From: Myotis daubentonii
Taxonomy: Eukaryota; Chordata; Mammalia; Chiroptera; Vespertilionidae
Reading direction: 5' to 3'
Length of the DNA: 64,000 nucleotides
NCBI RefSeq assembly: GCF_963259705.1
Contig: NC_081848.1
Location: forward strand, 51,545,408-51,609,407
Part shown: in pieces, positions 1 to 11,355 of the stretch
How positions within the stretch are numbered: position 1 is the stretch's first letter
Layout of the letters: each line of letters opens with the position of its first letter
The notes under the pieces: model-generated
The model's database searches: none
What the model saw: only the letters and a program-made list of their open reading frames with translations
What the model was told of the DNA's origin: nothing
Position numbers and translations under genes: made by a program

Positions 1-1700
1 GCCTGAGAGAGACCCTTCATGTCATGGGGCAGAATTTAGCTTTTATCCACTAGGCCTCTGGCCATGTGAGTTTGTACTCATCAAGCGTGTCTCTGCTCAG
101 ACGCATTCCCTGCCTTCCACCCCCTCCGCAGTGCAGGGGGCCCCACCCCTGTTGCTGGGTCAGCTGCTCCAATCAGCGGGGTATGGCTCGAATCACTGGT
201 AGGTGATTGAGGGTGGAAAGTCGGGAGGAGCCAGGGCTTTGCCCTCCGTCTCTTTCCATTTCAGGAAGAGCAGGGCCTGTGTTTCCTTCATGGCTCTAGC
301 TCCTATGTGAGGGACCCACAGGGTCCCAGCTTCTCCCAGTGATCTGGCCCGTGGATCTGGGAACACCACCTTATCCTTTCGCTCCTCATCCTAAAAGTGG
401 GAGCGGCTTCCTGTTCATCTTGGGCTTTAGCTTCTCCCGCCGTCACGGTGAAACCATCTCCTTGCACCCAGTGCCCTTTGTTGGAAGCACTTGGAGTGGT
501 TTCCATCTCCTCATTAGTGCCCAAGACACCTCTTCACTGCTCTGGCTTCCCTGGGAAGGGCTTGTCCCCTAGATACTCCTCGCACCTGCTCTATTCCTCG
601 CCGCTGCGCATGGGGATGCACTGAATTGCCGGTGAGCGGGTGACAGCAATTGCTCCACATTCTCACTCGGGCGCATCTCTCCGGGCGGGTGGAATTCGAG
701 AGTGAAGTTCAGCACAGTCTTTATTATAGGTCAGCGCTGCCCTTCAATATAGCCTGTTCTGTAACCAAGTTGACCTTGGAATCTCCATCTGTCTAACTCC
801 TGAGTCTGAATTGGTTCCCAGGACGTGGCTGCTTTTCCTCCCCTCCCTCAAATTCCAACAGGAAGCAGGGGAGAGGTGAGATTTGTGCTGCTGCTGCGTT
901 ATAGCTAAGGGAAACTGGTCCCCCCAGTCTGGCTTATTAGAAGAGGCCTCCTCTCCCCAAACATGTCCTACTAACTTTCAGTTCCTCAGGGAACTATTGA
1001 GACTATGTGATAGGCCCAGAAGCCTAAAGTCAGGAACAGGTAATAAGGACAAAAGGCCAGCTTCCTGCACGCCACACCTGCAGCTGCACAGATTTCTGCC
1101 CTCAGTAGTGCCCATCACTTGGTCTTAATATTCTGTTGTCACAATCTTGGAGTTCTTAAGAACTCCATTTTTTGCTGGACCCACCCCTCGGATTATGTAG
1201 CCGGTCCTGGTACTACCCCTTTCCTGGGGACACCGTTCAGAATGGTTGGGTGAGTCCCGGGCTCCCAAGCTCCGTGGAATTTTAAGGCCAGCAGCAGGGC
1301 CAAAGCATCAGGGAGTGCTCCAGATGGACAGCAGAGGGCAGCAAACTGCCACTGAAGAGCTTCTCTCCCTGGAGCACTAGGGGTACCAAGCAGGCTTTGG
1401 GGAAAGTGTATGTTGGAGGAAGGTGGGTGACAGAAGTAGGGAGCTGTTGGTTGCCTGTTGCTTTGTATCTTTGAAAACCAGAAGCTACCCTCCTGAGCCC
1501 CACCTCGGGCGAGGTGGCCTGTGGCACTGCTACTCCTGTGAAGCTGTCTGTCCGTGAACAGGAGCACTTCCTCAGCCCTGATAGCACACACCCCGGCAGG
1601 GACATGCGCCCACGTGCCCTCTCGCTCCTGCTAAGGGCCAGGCCGATGGCTCAGAGCCTCCCCTGGGGCCTGGGGGACCTGCATGGATTGCCTCTAGTCC
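1..1700. other. Intergenic, nothing recognised
   Basis: Only short frames without protein signatures, moderate GC. No repeat family or gene recognised. Confidence 0.6.
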
Positions 1701-1709
1701 TCAGAGCAC

Positions 1710-1810
1710 TTTGATGTAGCGTGGCCACTGTCACACAGCTACTAGTATGAAGTGAGAAAATGTGGATTTGAACCCTGGTCTACCTACGTTCAACAAGGCC
1801 TGCTCTTTCC
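1710..1810 (-). repeat. MIR SINE relic
   Basis: GTCACACAGCTACTAGTATG and TTTGAACCCTGGTCTACCTA match the antisense MIR core. Confidence 0.6.
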
Positions 1811-2509
1811 CTAAGTTCATTCCCCCTCCACAAAAGAAAAAAACAGGAAAACACTTTTTTTTTTTTTTTTTTTGCTTCGCTTTGTCAGTATTATGCTCAC
1901 CCTCTCCGGGCCCAGGAGGAGAAGAAAACTGGCACCCACCCACGGCCTGTGACCTGGGTTACATTCTCATCAGACAGAAAAAGGACTTTTTAAAACTGTT
2001 TTTTCCCTTTACCAACAGCTCCTTCTGCTCTCCCTTGAAGCCTTACTGTAAGGAGAAACACAGCAACGATTTAAACCCAATGACAGCTGTCTTTGGTGAG
2101 CTCTCCTTCGCCCCCAGTCATTTCATAAGTTCCATGTACATGGACTGCATTCGGGAGCCGCCTAGAGGACTTTCAACCTCCGAAGAGAGGCCCCCAGTGA
2201 CACTGGTGTCAAAGGAAGACAGAGCTGGCATGTTTCGTAGTCCATGGAAATGTGGTACGGAGATTGCAAACACAAACGCATGCCGGGGTGGGGCAGCCAC
2301 CACAAACAAGAGAGGCGAGTCAGCTGTGACAGGCAGGGCACGTCACTGACGGACAGTCACGACTCAAGGGGCCGGCACTGTGCTTCTCAGCGGCGCCCGG
2401 TGCGCAGTGGGTGGACACAGCCCGTGTGCGCGGCTGTGCTCAGCACCTGAAGCAGGACCCACCGCGTCAGGTGGGGACCGCACAGAGCCTCGCACTCGGC
2501 AGTGGCTGA

Positions 2510-2660
2510 GCTGAGGGCTCTAGCATCGCCAGGCCTGGATTCCAACCCTGATCCCACCACGACTGCGGGGGTCTTTGGGCCATGCACTCCCCTCCTCTGA
2601 GCCTCCACTTCTTTATCGGTCAGGGAGTCCCGACAACAGTTACCATCGTGGTGTGACAAG
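2510..2660 (+). repeat. MIR SINE relic
   Basis: GGCTCTAGCATCGCCAGGCCTG and CCTCCACTTCTTTATCGGTC fit sense MIR. Weak. Confidence 0.4.
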
Positions 2661-4186
2661 CCAAAAGGAGGGTAGATGCCGTGTTGACCAGACTCACAAA
2701 TGGAAACTCTCAGGTTATCCCATCCCCTCCACCCCACCCCCAGGCTCAGCCAGGCTTCGAAAGCAGCTTTCTGCTCTCACCAAAGAGCTGCTTCATTGTA
2801 TGTTGAAATGCCGTCTTCTGTGTGTGCTTTAGCTATCTATTTTAACTGAATAAACAACAACAAAATGAGGAAAATGCCCCTATGTTGTCCCGCTGCCTTC
2901 TCCGTAGCCTTTTCGGGTGAGGAGAGAACACATCTGGCCCCTTATCTGGCAGAAATACAAGGCCTCGGTCCTCGGCTACCCCCTCCCCCGCAAGCGGCGC
3001 AGGGATCTTGAGTTTAAGGGAGCCCTTTTGCAACTCCAAAAGCATGCCCTGTGGATGTGGGACGGGGTGCCCGCTAGCTTCCCACAGGGTGGGGGCCCCC
3101 AAGGGAAGGACCCCACGCAACCAGCCCGCCAAGGACAAAGCCGGGCCCTCCCCTGCTGAGCTGGACTTGGACCAAGAGGCCTTCTAGGAAAGGATTACGG
3201 GTCCGTTCCGGCTTGGATCCGCTGACTCCCTGCGGGACAGGATGCCGGTAAGGCCCCAGCTGGCAAGACCTCTTACAGGGGCTCCTCCAAGAGAGAAAAC
3301 CCCTCCTCTAACGCCCTCCGGTTTGAACAAAATTTCTCTCTCCAGGACAGCCTTTCAGCACTTCTTTCTTTGCACCTAACAAAGGAGAGAGAATCAAGGA
3401 GGTCGCACTTTTGGATTGCCCACATTCTGAATCCGAACTCCAGCACCTGGATCAGCGCGGTGCGAGGGAGGGCCAGACATGGGGGGCTGTATGGGGGGGG
3501 CGGGGTGTGGATGTCAGGCAGCCCACCCAGCTCACCCACAACACTGGGCCTTGGCTGTGACCCGGATGCCCAATTCTGTTTAAATCTTCTTGGGATAGTA
3601 ATTAAGCTGCACAGATTTTAAAAGTTGGAGCCAGATTTTAAAGGTGCTTCGTATGTTGTCTTACAACTAAACTAGAAAGAGCTCCATTTGTGGCTGTGGA
3701 TACAGCTGTTTGTGAAGGGGGAGGGGCGGTAGGAAAGTCAGATTGATCAAAGCAGTTACCACGTTGAAACTTTAGAAACTGCCTCCAGTCCCCCTTGGAT
3801 TGAGGCTGGGTATGAAAATCAGGAGATAAATGCAGGTGTAATTGCACCATTATCACAAAAACGTAGATCAGTGTCAAGATCAGGATCCGAGATAAGGGCT
3901 TTGAGGGGGTGATGCAGAGAGAGCCCAGGCGCAGGATCGGAGGAGCTCAGGCCCAGGCGTTCTTTCTAGATTTGGAGGTGAGATAGGTAAAGCGCTGGGT
4001 TGGGTCTTGTGTGCGTTCACTCTCAAGGTATAATTTGTGAGTCCCTGTCTGGGTGGCCTGGCGCAGGCGGAGGAGCCTGATAAGGTCAAAGCCATGATAG
4101 GAGGGGGACCTTGACGGGACTGAATTTCCCCCAGGGGAGCCTACTATTCTCACCACTAGAAAAGGAGAACTTGAGAACTTAACCTT
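2661..4186. other. Intergenic, nothing recognised
   Basis: GC-moderate unique-looking DNA between an MIR relic and the pyrimidine tract. No gene seen. Confidence 0.55.
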
Positions 4187-4291
4187 TGACTCCCCCCTTC
4201 CTGCTCTTTCTCCTTCACCCCCTCTCCCCTCGCCCCTCTCCCCTCTCCCCTCCCCCCTCCCCCTTCCCCCTCCCCCTTCCCCTCCCCCACA
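4187..4291 (+). repeat. Long homopyrimidine tract
   Basis: More than 100 bases almost only C and T on the + strand (CCCCTCTCC-like units). The complementary strand is G/A-rich with many G-runs and could form triplex or G-quadruplex structures. Confidence 0.9.
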
Positions 4292-4644
4292 GCTCCCTGT
4301 GAAGCTCCCAGGGGGTTTGAGTGGCATTCTGCACAGCCCATCACCGGCCCCAGCTTTCTGCCTGCAGGCTCAGGAGCCACCTTCAGGGGAAACTCAGGTC
4401 CTTCCTTCTGCCTCTTGCCTGGCTCCATGCACCCGCTCACCCACCTCTCATTTCATCATCATTTCTTCTGTTGATAAATATTTTCCAATTCCACACGTAC
4501 TCTTTGAAACTTGGACTTGTCCACAGAAGAGCCAAACTGGAGAATAACTGGTGATGGACCAACACAGGTGAGGTCCCTTTGCTGCCCTAACGTGCAGGCT
4601 TAACATCCTTGTTGCCACCTCACTCCACTGCAGGACTCACAGAT

Positions 4645-4864
4645 ACTTCTTTTCTTTTTTCTTTCCTCACCCGAGGATATGTTTCCATTGATTTTTAGAG
4701 AGAGGGTAAGACAGAGAGAAATATCGACATGAGAAAAACACATAGATTGGTTGCCTCCTGAACAGGCTCTGAACCGGGGAGGATCTTGCAACTGAGGTAC
4801 ATGCCCTTTATCGGAATTGGTCTGCAGGCCAATGCTCTTTGCACTGAGCCAAACCAGCTAGGGC
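4645..4864 (-). mobile_element. Ves SINE, diverged
   Basis: On the minus strand it starts GCCCTAGCTGGTTTGGCTCA and runs through the CTCCTGA-rich middle to an ATTTTTATTG-type tail. tRNA-derived vespertilionid SINE. Confidence 0.8.
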
Positions 4865-4865
4865 A

Positions 4866-6364
4866 TAAGATACTTCTTAATGCCACCCCGAGGCCTGCAA
4901 ACCCACAGAACTGACATTTATTGAGCACTTACTGTATGGGCCAGACTGCAGCCCCCCCAGAGTGTAGGATGTCTCTGAGTGTAGAACTTCAGTGTCATGC
5001 TCTCAGAGTACAGGACTTCAGGAAATAATATTAGAAGAGAAAAGCAATAATTCTACTAGAGGTGGGAGAGAGGGGCGCAGCCTCCAGCTATGGCTCTGGC
5101 TGCTTTGGAAGGGGAAGCTGCACTGAGCAGGAGTAGGCCCTGCAGAGCTCGCTGGAGGCTGTGGCCCGTCATCCCTGGACCACCAGCCTTTCCTGGCAGG
5201 CTTCCACCTGAAGCCTGGGCTGTGGCACCTCCTCACTCCACCCTCTGATTCCATCCAACCTGCAGTGACGATCCGGAGAGTGGTTTACAAGCTGCCTCCC
5301 CTGACATGGGCTCCAGCAAGTCTTGGCGGGTGTCTGCTGGCATGGGGTGGGGGAGCAGCCCTCACGGGTGCAGCAGCCAAACACCTGCAGCTCTGCACTG
5401 TCCCCAGCCCTCCCTCTCCTGCAATCTCTCGCTGGATCTCTGGTTCCAGCTCAGATGCAGGGGAGGGAGATCAGACAGAAAATTCCAGGGTCTGGAAAGC
5501 CCTCCCACAAGGACATTCTCCCTACCTGCCTCCCCGCCCCCCCCCCCCTCAGTTTCCAATGAAGCAGAAATTTTAACTCTTCGGGGCAGATTTTCAAAGC
5601 TGAGTAACTACCTATTACACACATAAATCCTGTTATTTGTTAACAGCGTTTGAATGAGTAACTTGCTCCCATAGCTTTGAAAATGTATCTTTGAATAGGT
5701 GAGCAGGGCGATTAGAGATGAAAAGTGCCTAGGCAGTACCTTCCGCCATGCCAGAGGCTGTTCCGAATGGCATTCCAGGGCTGGCGAGAATAGCTTTCTT
5801 TAGAAGAATGTAGGAGGGTGACTTACAGGGGAGAGGGAACAAAGAGCCTATCTGTGCGATGGGAACAATTTGGGGACCACCCACCCTGCTGGACCACTCT
5901 GCTGGTTGTATGGGGACCTGTCCTCGGATCACCAGAAGGTGCGGACAGCTGTCACATGCTGCCCCTGGATTTTCTGGGCTGCTAGAGAAGCAGACCAAGG
6001 CTTTCAGGATAGAGCAGGGATGTCAACTGAGAGAAAAGGCTCCCTCTAAACCCACATTGCTCTTCAGAAGGCCACCTTCCCATGGTAATGCCCAACAGCC
6101 TCTGCTACGCCCCCAGTATAGAGCTGGCTGTAGAAACTACTCTGGAACACATGGGTGGTCTCTGGTGCCCATGGCCCTCTAGGATGGACACTTCCAAGAA
6201 CCCTGCAGTCCTGCATCCAAGATGGGGATTGCAAAGCCGTCAATCAAGGAAAGGTGCTCCCTGCCGTCAAAGAGCAAGGCCAGAGAGCTGGGGGATTAGC
6301 ATCCCTGGGACCCCAATAGGGTCTGAGATCAGCATGCAGCAGGAGGTAACATGGTGTAAGCAGC
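4866..6364. other. Intergenic, nothing recognised
   Basis: Unique-looking DNA with a C13 run near 5538. No exon-like frame with protein similarity. Confidence 0.55.
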
Positions 6365-6545
6365 CTGCTCTCCAAACTGGCTGCGCGGGAGAATCGCGTG
6401 GGAAGTTTTTATAAATCCTGACGCCCAGTCCACCCTTCCAAGCCCCCATTCCCCAGGCATCAGAATCTCAGGAGGTAGGACCCAAGCATCAGTCATCTTT
6501 CAAGCTTTTGGGTGATTCTAAGCTGCAGCCAAGTTTGAGAGCTAG
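6365..6545. repeat. MER5-like (hAT-Charlie) relic
   Basis: Sequence resembles a MER5-family MITE, with TCTCCAAACTGGCTGCGCG at one end, GGACCCAAGCATCAGTCA inside and GCAGCCAAGTTTGAGAGCTA at the other. Confidence 0.55.
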
Positions 6546-6798
6546 TGATGGCAAATGGTTGGGGTGATTCTGAGACTCCGGTTCCCCACGGGGAGAGAGG
6601 AGGTTTATCAGCTTCTGGTTGGAAAAGGAAATGTTCAAGCAGAGAAGGTTCAGAGTCTCCTTCCTTTCTTCGGACAATCAGAATGTCCTTCAGGATAGAA
6701 ATACTGCCACTTCCTCCTTCGAAGGGGGACTCTACAGCTTAACCAGCTCAACTGTTTTCTATTTGTAAACTTGACTTTGGAGTGGATGTAAAACCTTT

Positions 6799-7016
6799 TT
6801 TTAAAAAAATATTTTATTGATTTTTTGCAGAGAGGAAGGGAGAGGGATAGAGAGTTAGAAACATTGATAAGAGAAAAACATTGATCAGCTGCCTCCTGCA
6901 CACCCCCTACCGGGGATGTGCCCGCAACCAAGGTACATGCCCTTGACTGGAATCAAACCTGGGACCCTTCAGTCCGCAGGCTGATGCTCTATCCACTGAG
7001 CCAAACCAGTCAGGGC
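6799..7016 (-). mobile_element. Ves SINE with 15-bp target duplication
   Basis: Complete minus-strand Ves SINE (GCCCTGACTGGTTTGGCTCA start, B-box at ~6950, poly-A tail). Flanked by GGATGTAAAACCTTT at 6784-6798 and 7017-7031, so it inserted by L1-type target-primed reverse transcription. Confidence 0.95.
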
Positions 7017-7074
7017 GGATGTAAAACCTTTAAAAAGCTTTTTTAAAAACTAATTTAGAGAAATTTTAAGAATA

Positions 7075-7151
7075 ATAGATATAATCTTTATATACTCTTT
7101 ATCCAGAAGCACTGATTGTTAATATTTTGTCATATTTGTTCATATATATAT
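7075..7151 (-). repeat. Old L1M fragment, left part
   Basis: Antisense L1M 3' UTR (TTGTTAATATTTTGTCATATTTG) that continues after the inserted LTR/arm A/Helitron block at 8427. Confidence 0.55.
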
Positions 7152-7830
7152 TGTGGATGAAAGGGGCCACATGCTGACCTGACAAGCTCAGGAGAGGCCT
7201 GCATGGCAGTCTTGCAAACTCAGAGACCTAAAGTAACCACAAAGGATGGTCTGAAATTAAACTTTAACTAAAAGCAGTTATGGTGGGCAGTTATGTCCTA
7301 GGCCAGTATCTTCACTGACAAGATCAACTTTGATCCTTACTGAGCCCATTTGCCTTTTTGCCTCTAAGATAACATACCCTTGAAATGTCTGGGTAACTTG
7401 TAACTTCTCTTTTTCTGGAGCCCCTGGGACACAACCAAATGTGCTGGGCACCAGGACAGATACCACAAATTCCTTCATTATCATGTTAATTGATCCTGCA
7501 CCCATCTAAGTATGTGTCCATCATTTTACTTTTTATCCAATCCCAGGGGTTTCCCTGCTTTGCTTTATCCCTCCTCCTTAATCTATCACCAGTGAATTTC
7601 ATGTAACCCACCTCCGTCCCTGCTTTGATTGCAAAAGTATAAATACAAATGTAACCCCGCCATTCTCCGGAGCACTATCTCAATTCGGAGCACTATCTCA
7701 ATTCGGAGCACTATCTCAATTCGGAGCACTATCTCAATTCGGAGCACTATCTCAATTTGTTGAGGTTCTGCTTCCTGGCATATGTCCACAGTTTGGCTCA
7801 AATAAACTCACAAAAAATTCTTTACAGGTT
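7152..7830 (+). mobile_element. LTR-like element with 18-bp tandem repeats after the TATA box
   Basis: The segment starts TG at 7152 inside an old L1 and has TATAAATA at 7638-7645 and AATAAA at 7801-7806 in LTR order on the + strand. Five 18-bp repeats lie between them. A TG...CA pair would end it at about 7826, but no matching target duplication was found and the 3' end may be truncated by the neighbouring inverted duplication. Confidence 0.6.
7668..7757 (+). repeat. Five perfect copies of an 18-bp tandem repeat
   Basis: The unit CGGAGCACTATCTCAATT occurs five times head to tail (7668, 7686, 7704, 7722, 7740) with no difference. It starts about 30 bp after the LTR TATA box, so it lies at or just after the predicted transcription start. 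As 18 is a multiple of three, it makes an artefactual repeat peptide in a minus-strand ORF. Confidence 0.93.
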
Positions 7831-7844
7831 TCAATGGTTTTTTT

Positions 7845-8225
7845 ACTGCAAGCATTCCTTTCTTTCTCACATCTTCCCTCCACCTCCCCACTCCCTCACA
7901 CACTCCCCTTTCCTCTTACCGAATCATTTCTTCTGATGCACCAAGAGCTCTCGACATAAAAAGAACACCTTGCTTTTGCTGGAAATGAAGAGAGACTTCA
8001 GGCCCTTTGGAATAGGGTGTGGAGTCCTAGCCCCTGAGGTCCTCCAACAGGCTCCTCTGGGGTTGAGTTTAGATCCAACCTTGCTTGGAGATCAAGGGTT
8101 AAAGTTACAAAGACGCATTAAAGCTCATCAAGCAGTCAAATGGTCCTTTAAAACAATGAAAGGAAAGTAGTTCAGAATAGTAGGCTGGCTCTTCCTGGGA
8201 ATGATTTGGGAAGCCAATGAGTTGT
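7845..8225 (+). repeat. Arm A of a ~380-bp inverted duplication
   Basis: This block is the near-identical reverse complement of 9361-9737. Only a few substitutions and small indels separate the arms. It is bounded on the left by the end of an LTR-like element and on the right by the hairpin of a Helitron without its 3' terminus. Arm A appears to be the derived copy, because arm B continues without a break into an L2 relic. Confidence 0.9.
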
Positions 8226-8426
8226 GCACAAATTTGTGCATGGGTGGAGTCAAGCTGGCTGGCCCCACCCCTGATCATGGTGGGGGGACAATTTGGGGGG
8301 GGGGCAGGGCTGGCCAGGGGGAGGGGCCACAGGCAGTTGGCTGGCCAGCCCCGCCCCCTGGTTAAACTCCTCGTCAAACTCCCAGTCAAGGGGATAATTT
8401 GCATATTAGCCTTTTATTATATAGGA
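8224..8426 (-). mobile_element. Non-autonomous Helitron (HeliBat type), 3' terminus missing
   Basis: On the minus strand it begins TC at 8426 with the HeliBat 5' sequence (AATAAAAGGCTAATATGCAAA) following an A. Near its 3' end is the perfect palindrome TGCACAAATTTGTGCA (8225-8240). The usual CGGGCCTCTAG end is absent; instead the sequence passes directly into arm A of the inverted duplication. Confidence 0.75.
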
Positions 8427-8835
8427 TATATACATGCACGCATACATACATACATATATGCACACATATATATACTTACACATCTCTTTATATACACACA
8501 TAAATAATTATATGTGCACACATTACATACATATGTGCATTATACTTTTTTTCTCAACCATTTGAGTGTTGGTTGTATTACCATGACTCTTCTCTATGTA
8601 TAAGTACCCCTTTATCTTTAATACTCCACTATGTCCTAAGAATAACGATATTGCATTATATAAACATAGTAGTTATAAAATTCAGAAAATTTGACATGAC
8701 TACAATACTAATATCTAATCTACAGTCCATATTCCAATATTTCAATTCTTTCAATAATAACTTTCATCGATTTTTCCCTCTAATTCAGGGTCTAATCTAG
8801 AATCACACATTGCATTTGTTTACAGCTTAAACTTT
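8427..8835 (-). repeat. Old L1M fragment, right part
   Basis: An AT-rich (CATA)n stretch, then antisense L1M 3' sequence with CAACCATTTGAGTGTTGG, TACAGTCCATATTC and AATCACACATTGCATTTG. It is the continuation of 7075-7151, showing that 7152-8426 is inserted material. Confidence 0.6.
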
Positions 8836-9195
8836 CTGGTAGGGAAGGGAGATTTATATTTAAAAAAATTTTTACTATATAATATAACAATTAACATAAG
8901 GAAGATTGTCATCTGACTTTAAGCATATTTTTCATTCTCAAAATTTATAAACCAACAGTTTTTTATTAAACATGTCCTCAAAAGTTAAAAATGAAATTTC
9001 TTTCTCATGATTTTTCAAACCTTTAGATCTTGAAGAACTCACACATGTTACCACATTTAACCTTTTCTCTCACAGCATAGATGTAGCCCTGCTGTTTAAG
9101 GGAAATCTCCCACAATAACTGTGATAGAGGAAAATGATCCCTGGCGATGTCTTCTTAGGAGGTGGCCAGGAAATGCAGTTCAGTGAGTGAATGAA

Positions 9196-9360
9196 CGTTC
9201 CCTTGCTTGGATTACTGCAATAGCCTCCTGGCTGGTTTCTTGCTTACCTTTCCCCCTCTTTGTTTTTTTGGGTTGTTTTGTTTGTTTGTTTTTCAGCCCA
9301 GCAGCCAGAATGATCCTTTTAAAAACATAAAGTCAGAGTGTGAACCTGTTCACACTCCCA
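9196..9360 (+). repeat. L2 (CR1-clade LINE) relic
   Basis: Contains GGATTACTGCAATAGCCTCC (encodes DYCNSLL, an L2 reverse-transcriptase motif) and CAGCCAGAATGATCC. A T-rich run interrupts it. It probably continues into arm B of the inverted duplication. Confidence 0.7.
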
Positions 9361-9737
9361 ACAACTCATTGGCTTCCCAAATCATTCCCAGGAAGAGCCA
9401 GCCTACTATTCTGAACTACTTTCCTTTCATTGTTTTAAAGGACCATTTGACTGCTTGATGAGCTCTAATGCGTCTTTGTAACTTAACCCTTGATCTCCCA
9501 GCAAGGTTGGATTTAACTCAACCCCAGAGGAGCCTGTTGGAGGACCTCAGGGGCTAGGACTCCACACCCTATTTCAAAGGGCCTGAAGTCTCTCTTCATT
9601 TCCAGCAAAAGCAAGGTGTTCTTTTTATGTCGAGAGCTCTTGGTGCATCAGAAGAAATGATTCGGTAAGAGGAAAGGGGAGTGTGTGAGGGAGTGGGGAG
9701 GTGGAGGGAAGATGTGAGAAAGAAAGGAATGCTTGCA
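9361..9737 (-). repeat. Arm B of the ~380-bp inverted duplication (native copy)
   Basis: Reverse complement of 7845-8225. The upstream 9196-9360 reads as an L2 relic (including the conserved DYCNSLL peptide) and runs straight into arm B, so this is the probable original. The spacer between arms is about 1.1 kb. Confidence 0.9.
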
Positions 9738-10560
9738 GTTAGAAAGAGGGGCCAACAAAATGCCCAGAGGTCTTTGGAATCCTGTGAACTGCAGGATTTT
9801 TCAGAGCCCAGGCACCATTTAAATCCAAGCTGTCATTATGACTACAAAGCTATTTACTTATTTCAATGGTATTATTTAATAGACTGAATCAAGCATTTTA
9901 TGACTTAAAGTAACTTCAAAAATAAACTTTCGCTTCTCCGAGTCATTGAAGAAGGATCCAGAGTTCGTTTCTGTTCAATAGACCAAGGTAGTAAATCACA
10001 TTTTCTACCAAAAGGAAATGTTTAGAGAATGCTGGGAGAGGGCTGGGTCTCTGAGAGGGAGGAATGTGGGCTCTGTGCCCAGTTCTTCTTTCTGACCCTG
10101 TTCATAACCCTAAGAAGTCACCTCACCTTCTTGAAACCTCAGTTTCTCCCTTTGAAACAACCTTGGGCAAGTTGGATGATTAATAATGATGCAGTGTTAG
10201 CAAAGTGACTTTGAGGTCTTTGGATGAAAGACAACCTATAAACTGGGCTGAAGATTTACTGTCTTATTAAAAGAAGAGCAGCATATAGTATTCCACTAAT
10301 AAACGTTGACAAAATGAACGTTCTCCATTCATTCTGGCAAAGACAGGCCATTCATCTATTGCAAGTATGATGAGAGAGGGTATGTTCCAAGATCATAAGA
10401 CGTTCCATTATTATTGCCCAGAAACATGTTTTGGTTCTATATCTATATCATCACCTGGAGTTATAACTAATAGTATCTTCCACCTAGAGTTAGAATGATC
10501 TAATAACTAATAATTAACGAAACAGGCTGGCAGCATAGCTTTGTCCCTTGGCTTGAGTAT
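9738..10560. other. Intergenic, possible weak MIR
   Basis: AT-rich. The stretch 10080-10250 (ATAACCCTAAGAAGTCACCTC and CCTCAGTTTCTCCC) may be a sense MIR; otherwise nothing recognised. Confidence 0.45.
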
Positions 10561-10578
10561 GAAAAGAATAACAAGTGT

Positions 10579-10800
10579 AGCCCTAGCCAGTTTGGCTCAG
10601 GGGATAGAGCGAAGGGTCCTGGGTTCAATTCTGGTCAAGGGCACATACCTGGGTTGCAGGCTCCTCTCTGGCTTAGGCCCTGGTCAGGGCTCGAGCAGGA
10701 GGAAACCAATTGATGTGTTTCTCTCACATCAATATTTCTTTACCTATGCCTTCCACTCTTTCTAAACATCAAAAGAAAAATATCCTTGGGTAAGGATTTA
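10579..10800 (+). mobile_element. Ves SINE
   Basis: Plus-strand SINE with tRNA-like 5' part (TTTGGCTCAGGGGATAGAGC) and GGTTCAATTC B-box. Flanked by AAGAATAACAAG on both sides (about 10563 and 10809). Confidence 0.9.
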
Positions 10801-11104
10801 AAAAAAGAAGAATAACAAGGGTTGCTACCCAAAAAATTAAAACCAGAATTTTGGTAAAATAAGAAAAAGCTGTGAGAGAAATGTGGGATGGCGTGTGAGG
10901 ATCACTTTTGCTGAGCATCCTGACAAATTAGACAGAAAGACCCACATTGGTCACAAAGGAAAGTTATGGAGAGATTTCAGGGGAGCTATTCACTCCTAAT
11001 ACCCAGGTTTCTCATCAACTCAGCCCATCTACAGAGGGAAAACACACCCTGCTTATGTCACCCGGGCATTGGGGGTGATTTCTCTGATTATGTGGAAAGA
11101 ATTA

Positions 11105-11225
11105 AAGAATCTGAGTCTAAGAGACAAACTGTGCTCTGTCACTAACTGGGCAACTTGGAGCAAACTATTTTCCTGGCCTCAGATAGCTCATCTGTAACCT
11201 GCGGGCATTGGACTAATAATATAAC
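11105..11225 (+). repeat. MIR SINE relic, sense
   Basis: CTCTGTCACTAACTGGGCAA and CCTCAGATAGCTCATCTGTA fit sense MIR. Confidence 0.55.
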
Positions 11226-11355
11226 TACCATTTACTGAGCACATACTAAGGACCAGGCCCTTTGTTACGCACTGCACATGCCTTATCTTATTTCATCCTC
11301 TGAGGTCATTGCTATTACCTTCATTTAACAGCTGCAAATATAGCTCAAAGAGGTT
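11226..11355 (-). repeat. MIR/L2-type relic, antisense
   Basis: ACCATTTACTGAGCACATAC and TTATTTCATCCTCTGAGGTC fit antisense MIR. It lies back to back with the sense copy before it. Confidence 0.55.

Noticed and set aside
1762..2349. 195-codon + strand frame
   Set aside because: Begins in an MIR relic and runs through a T20 homopolymer; composition is not protein-like.
7668..7757. CRISPR-like array
   Set aside because: Repeats are directly adjacent without spacers and lie in an LTR of a mammalian genome.
7586..7801. Minus-strand frame with a repeated RIEIVL peptide
   Set aside because: Translation of the 18-bp tandem repeat in the LTR; no independent evidence of a protein.
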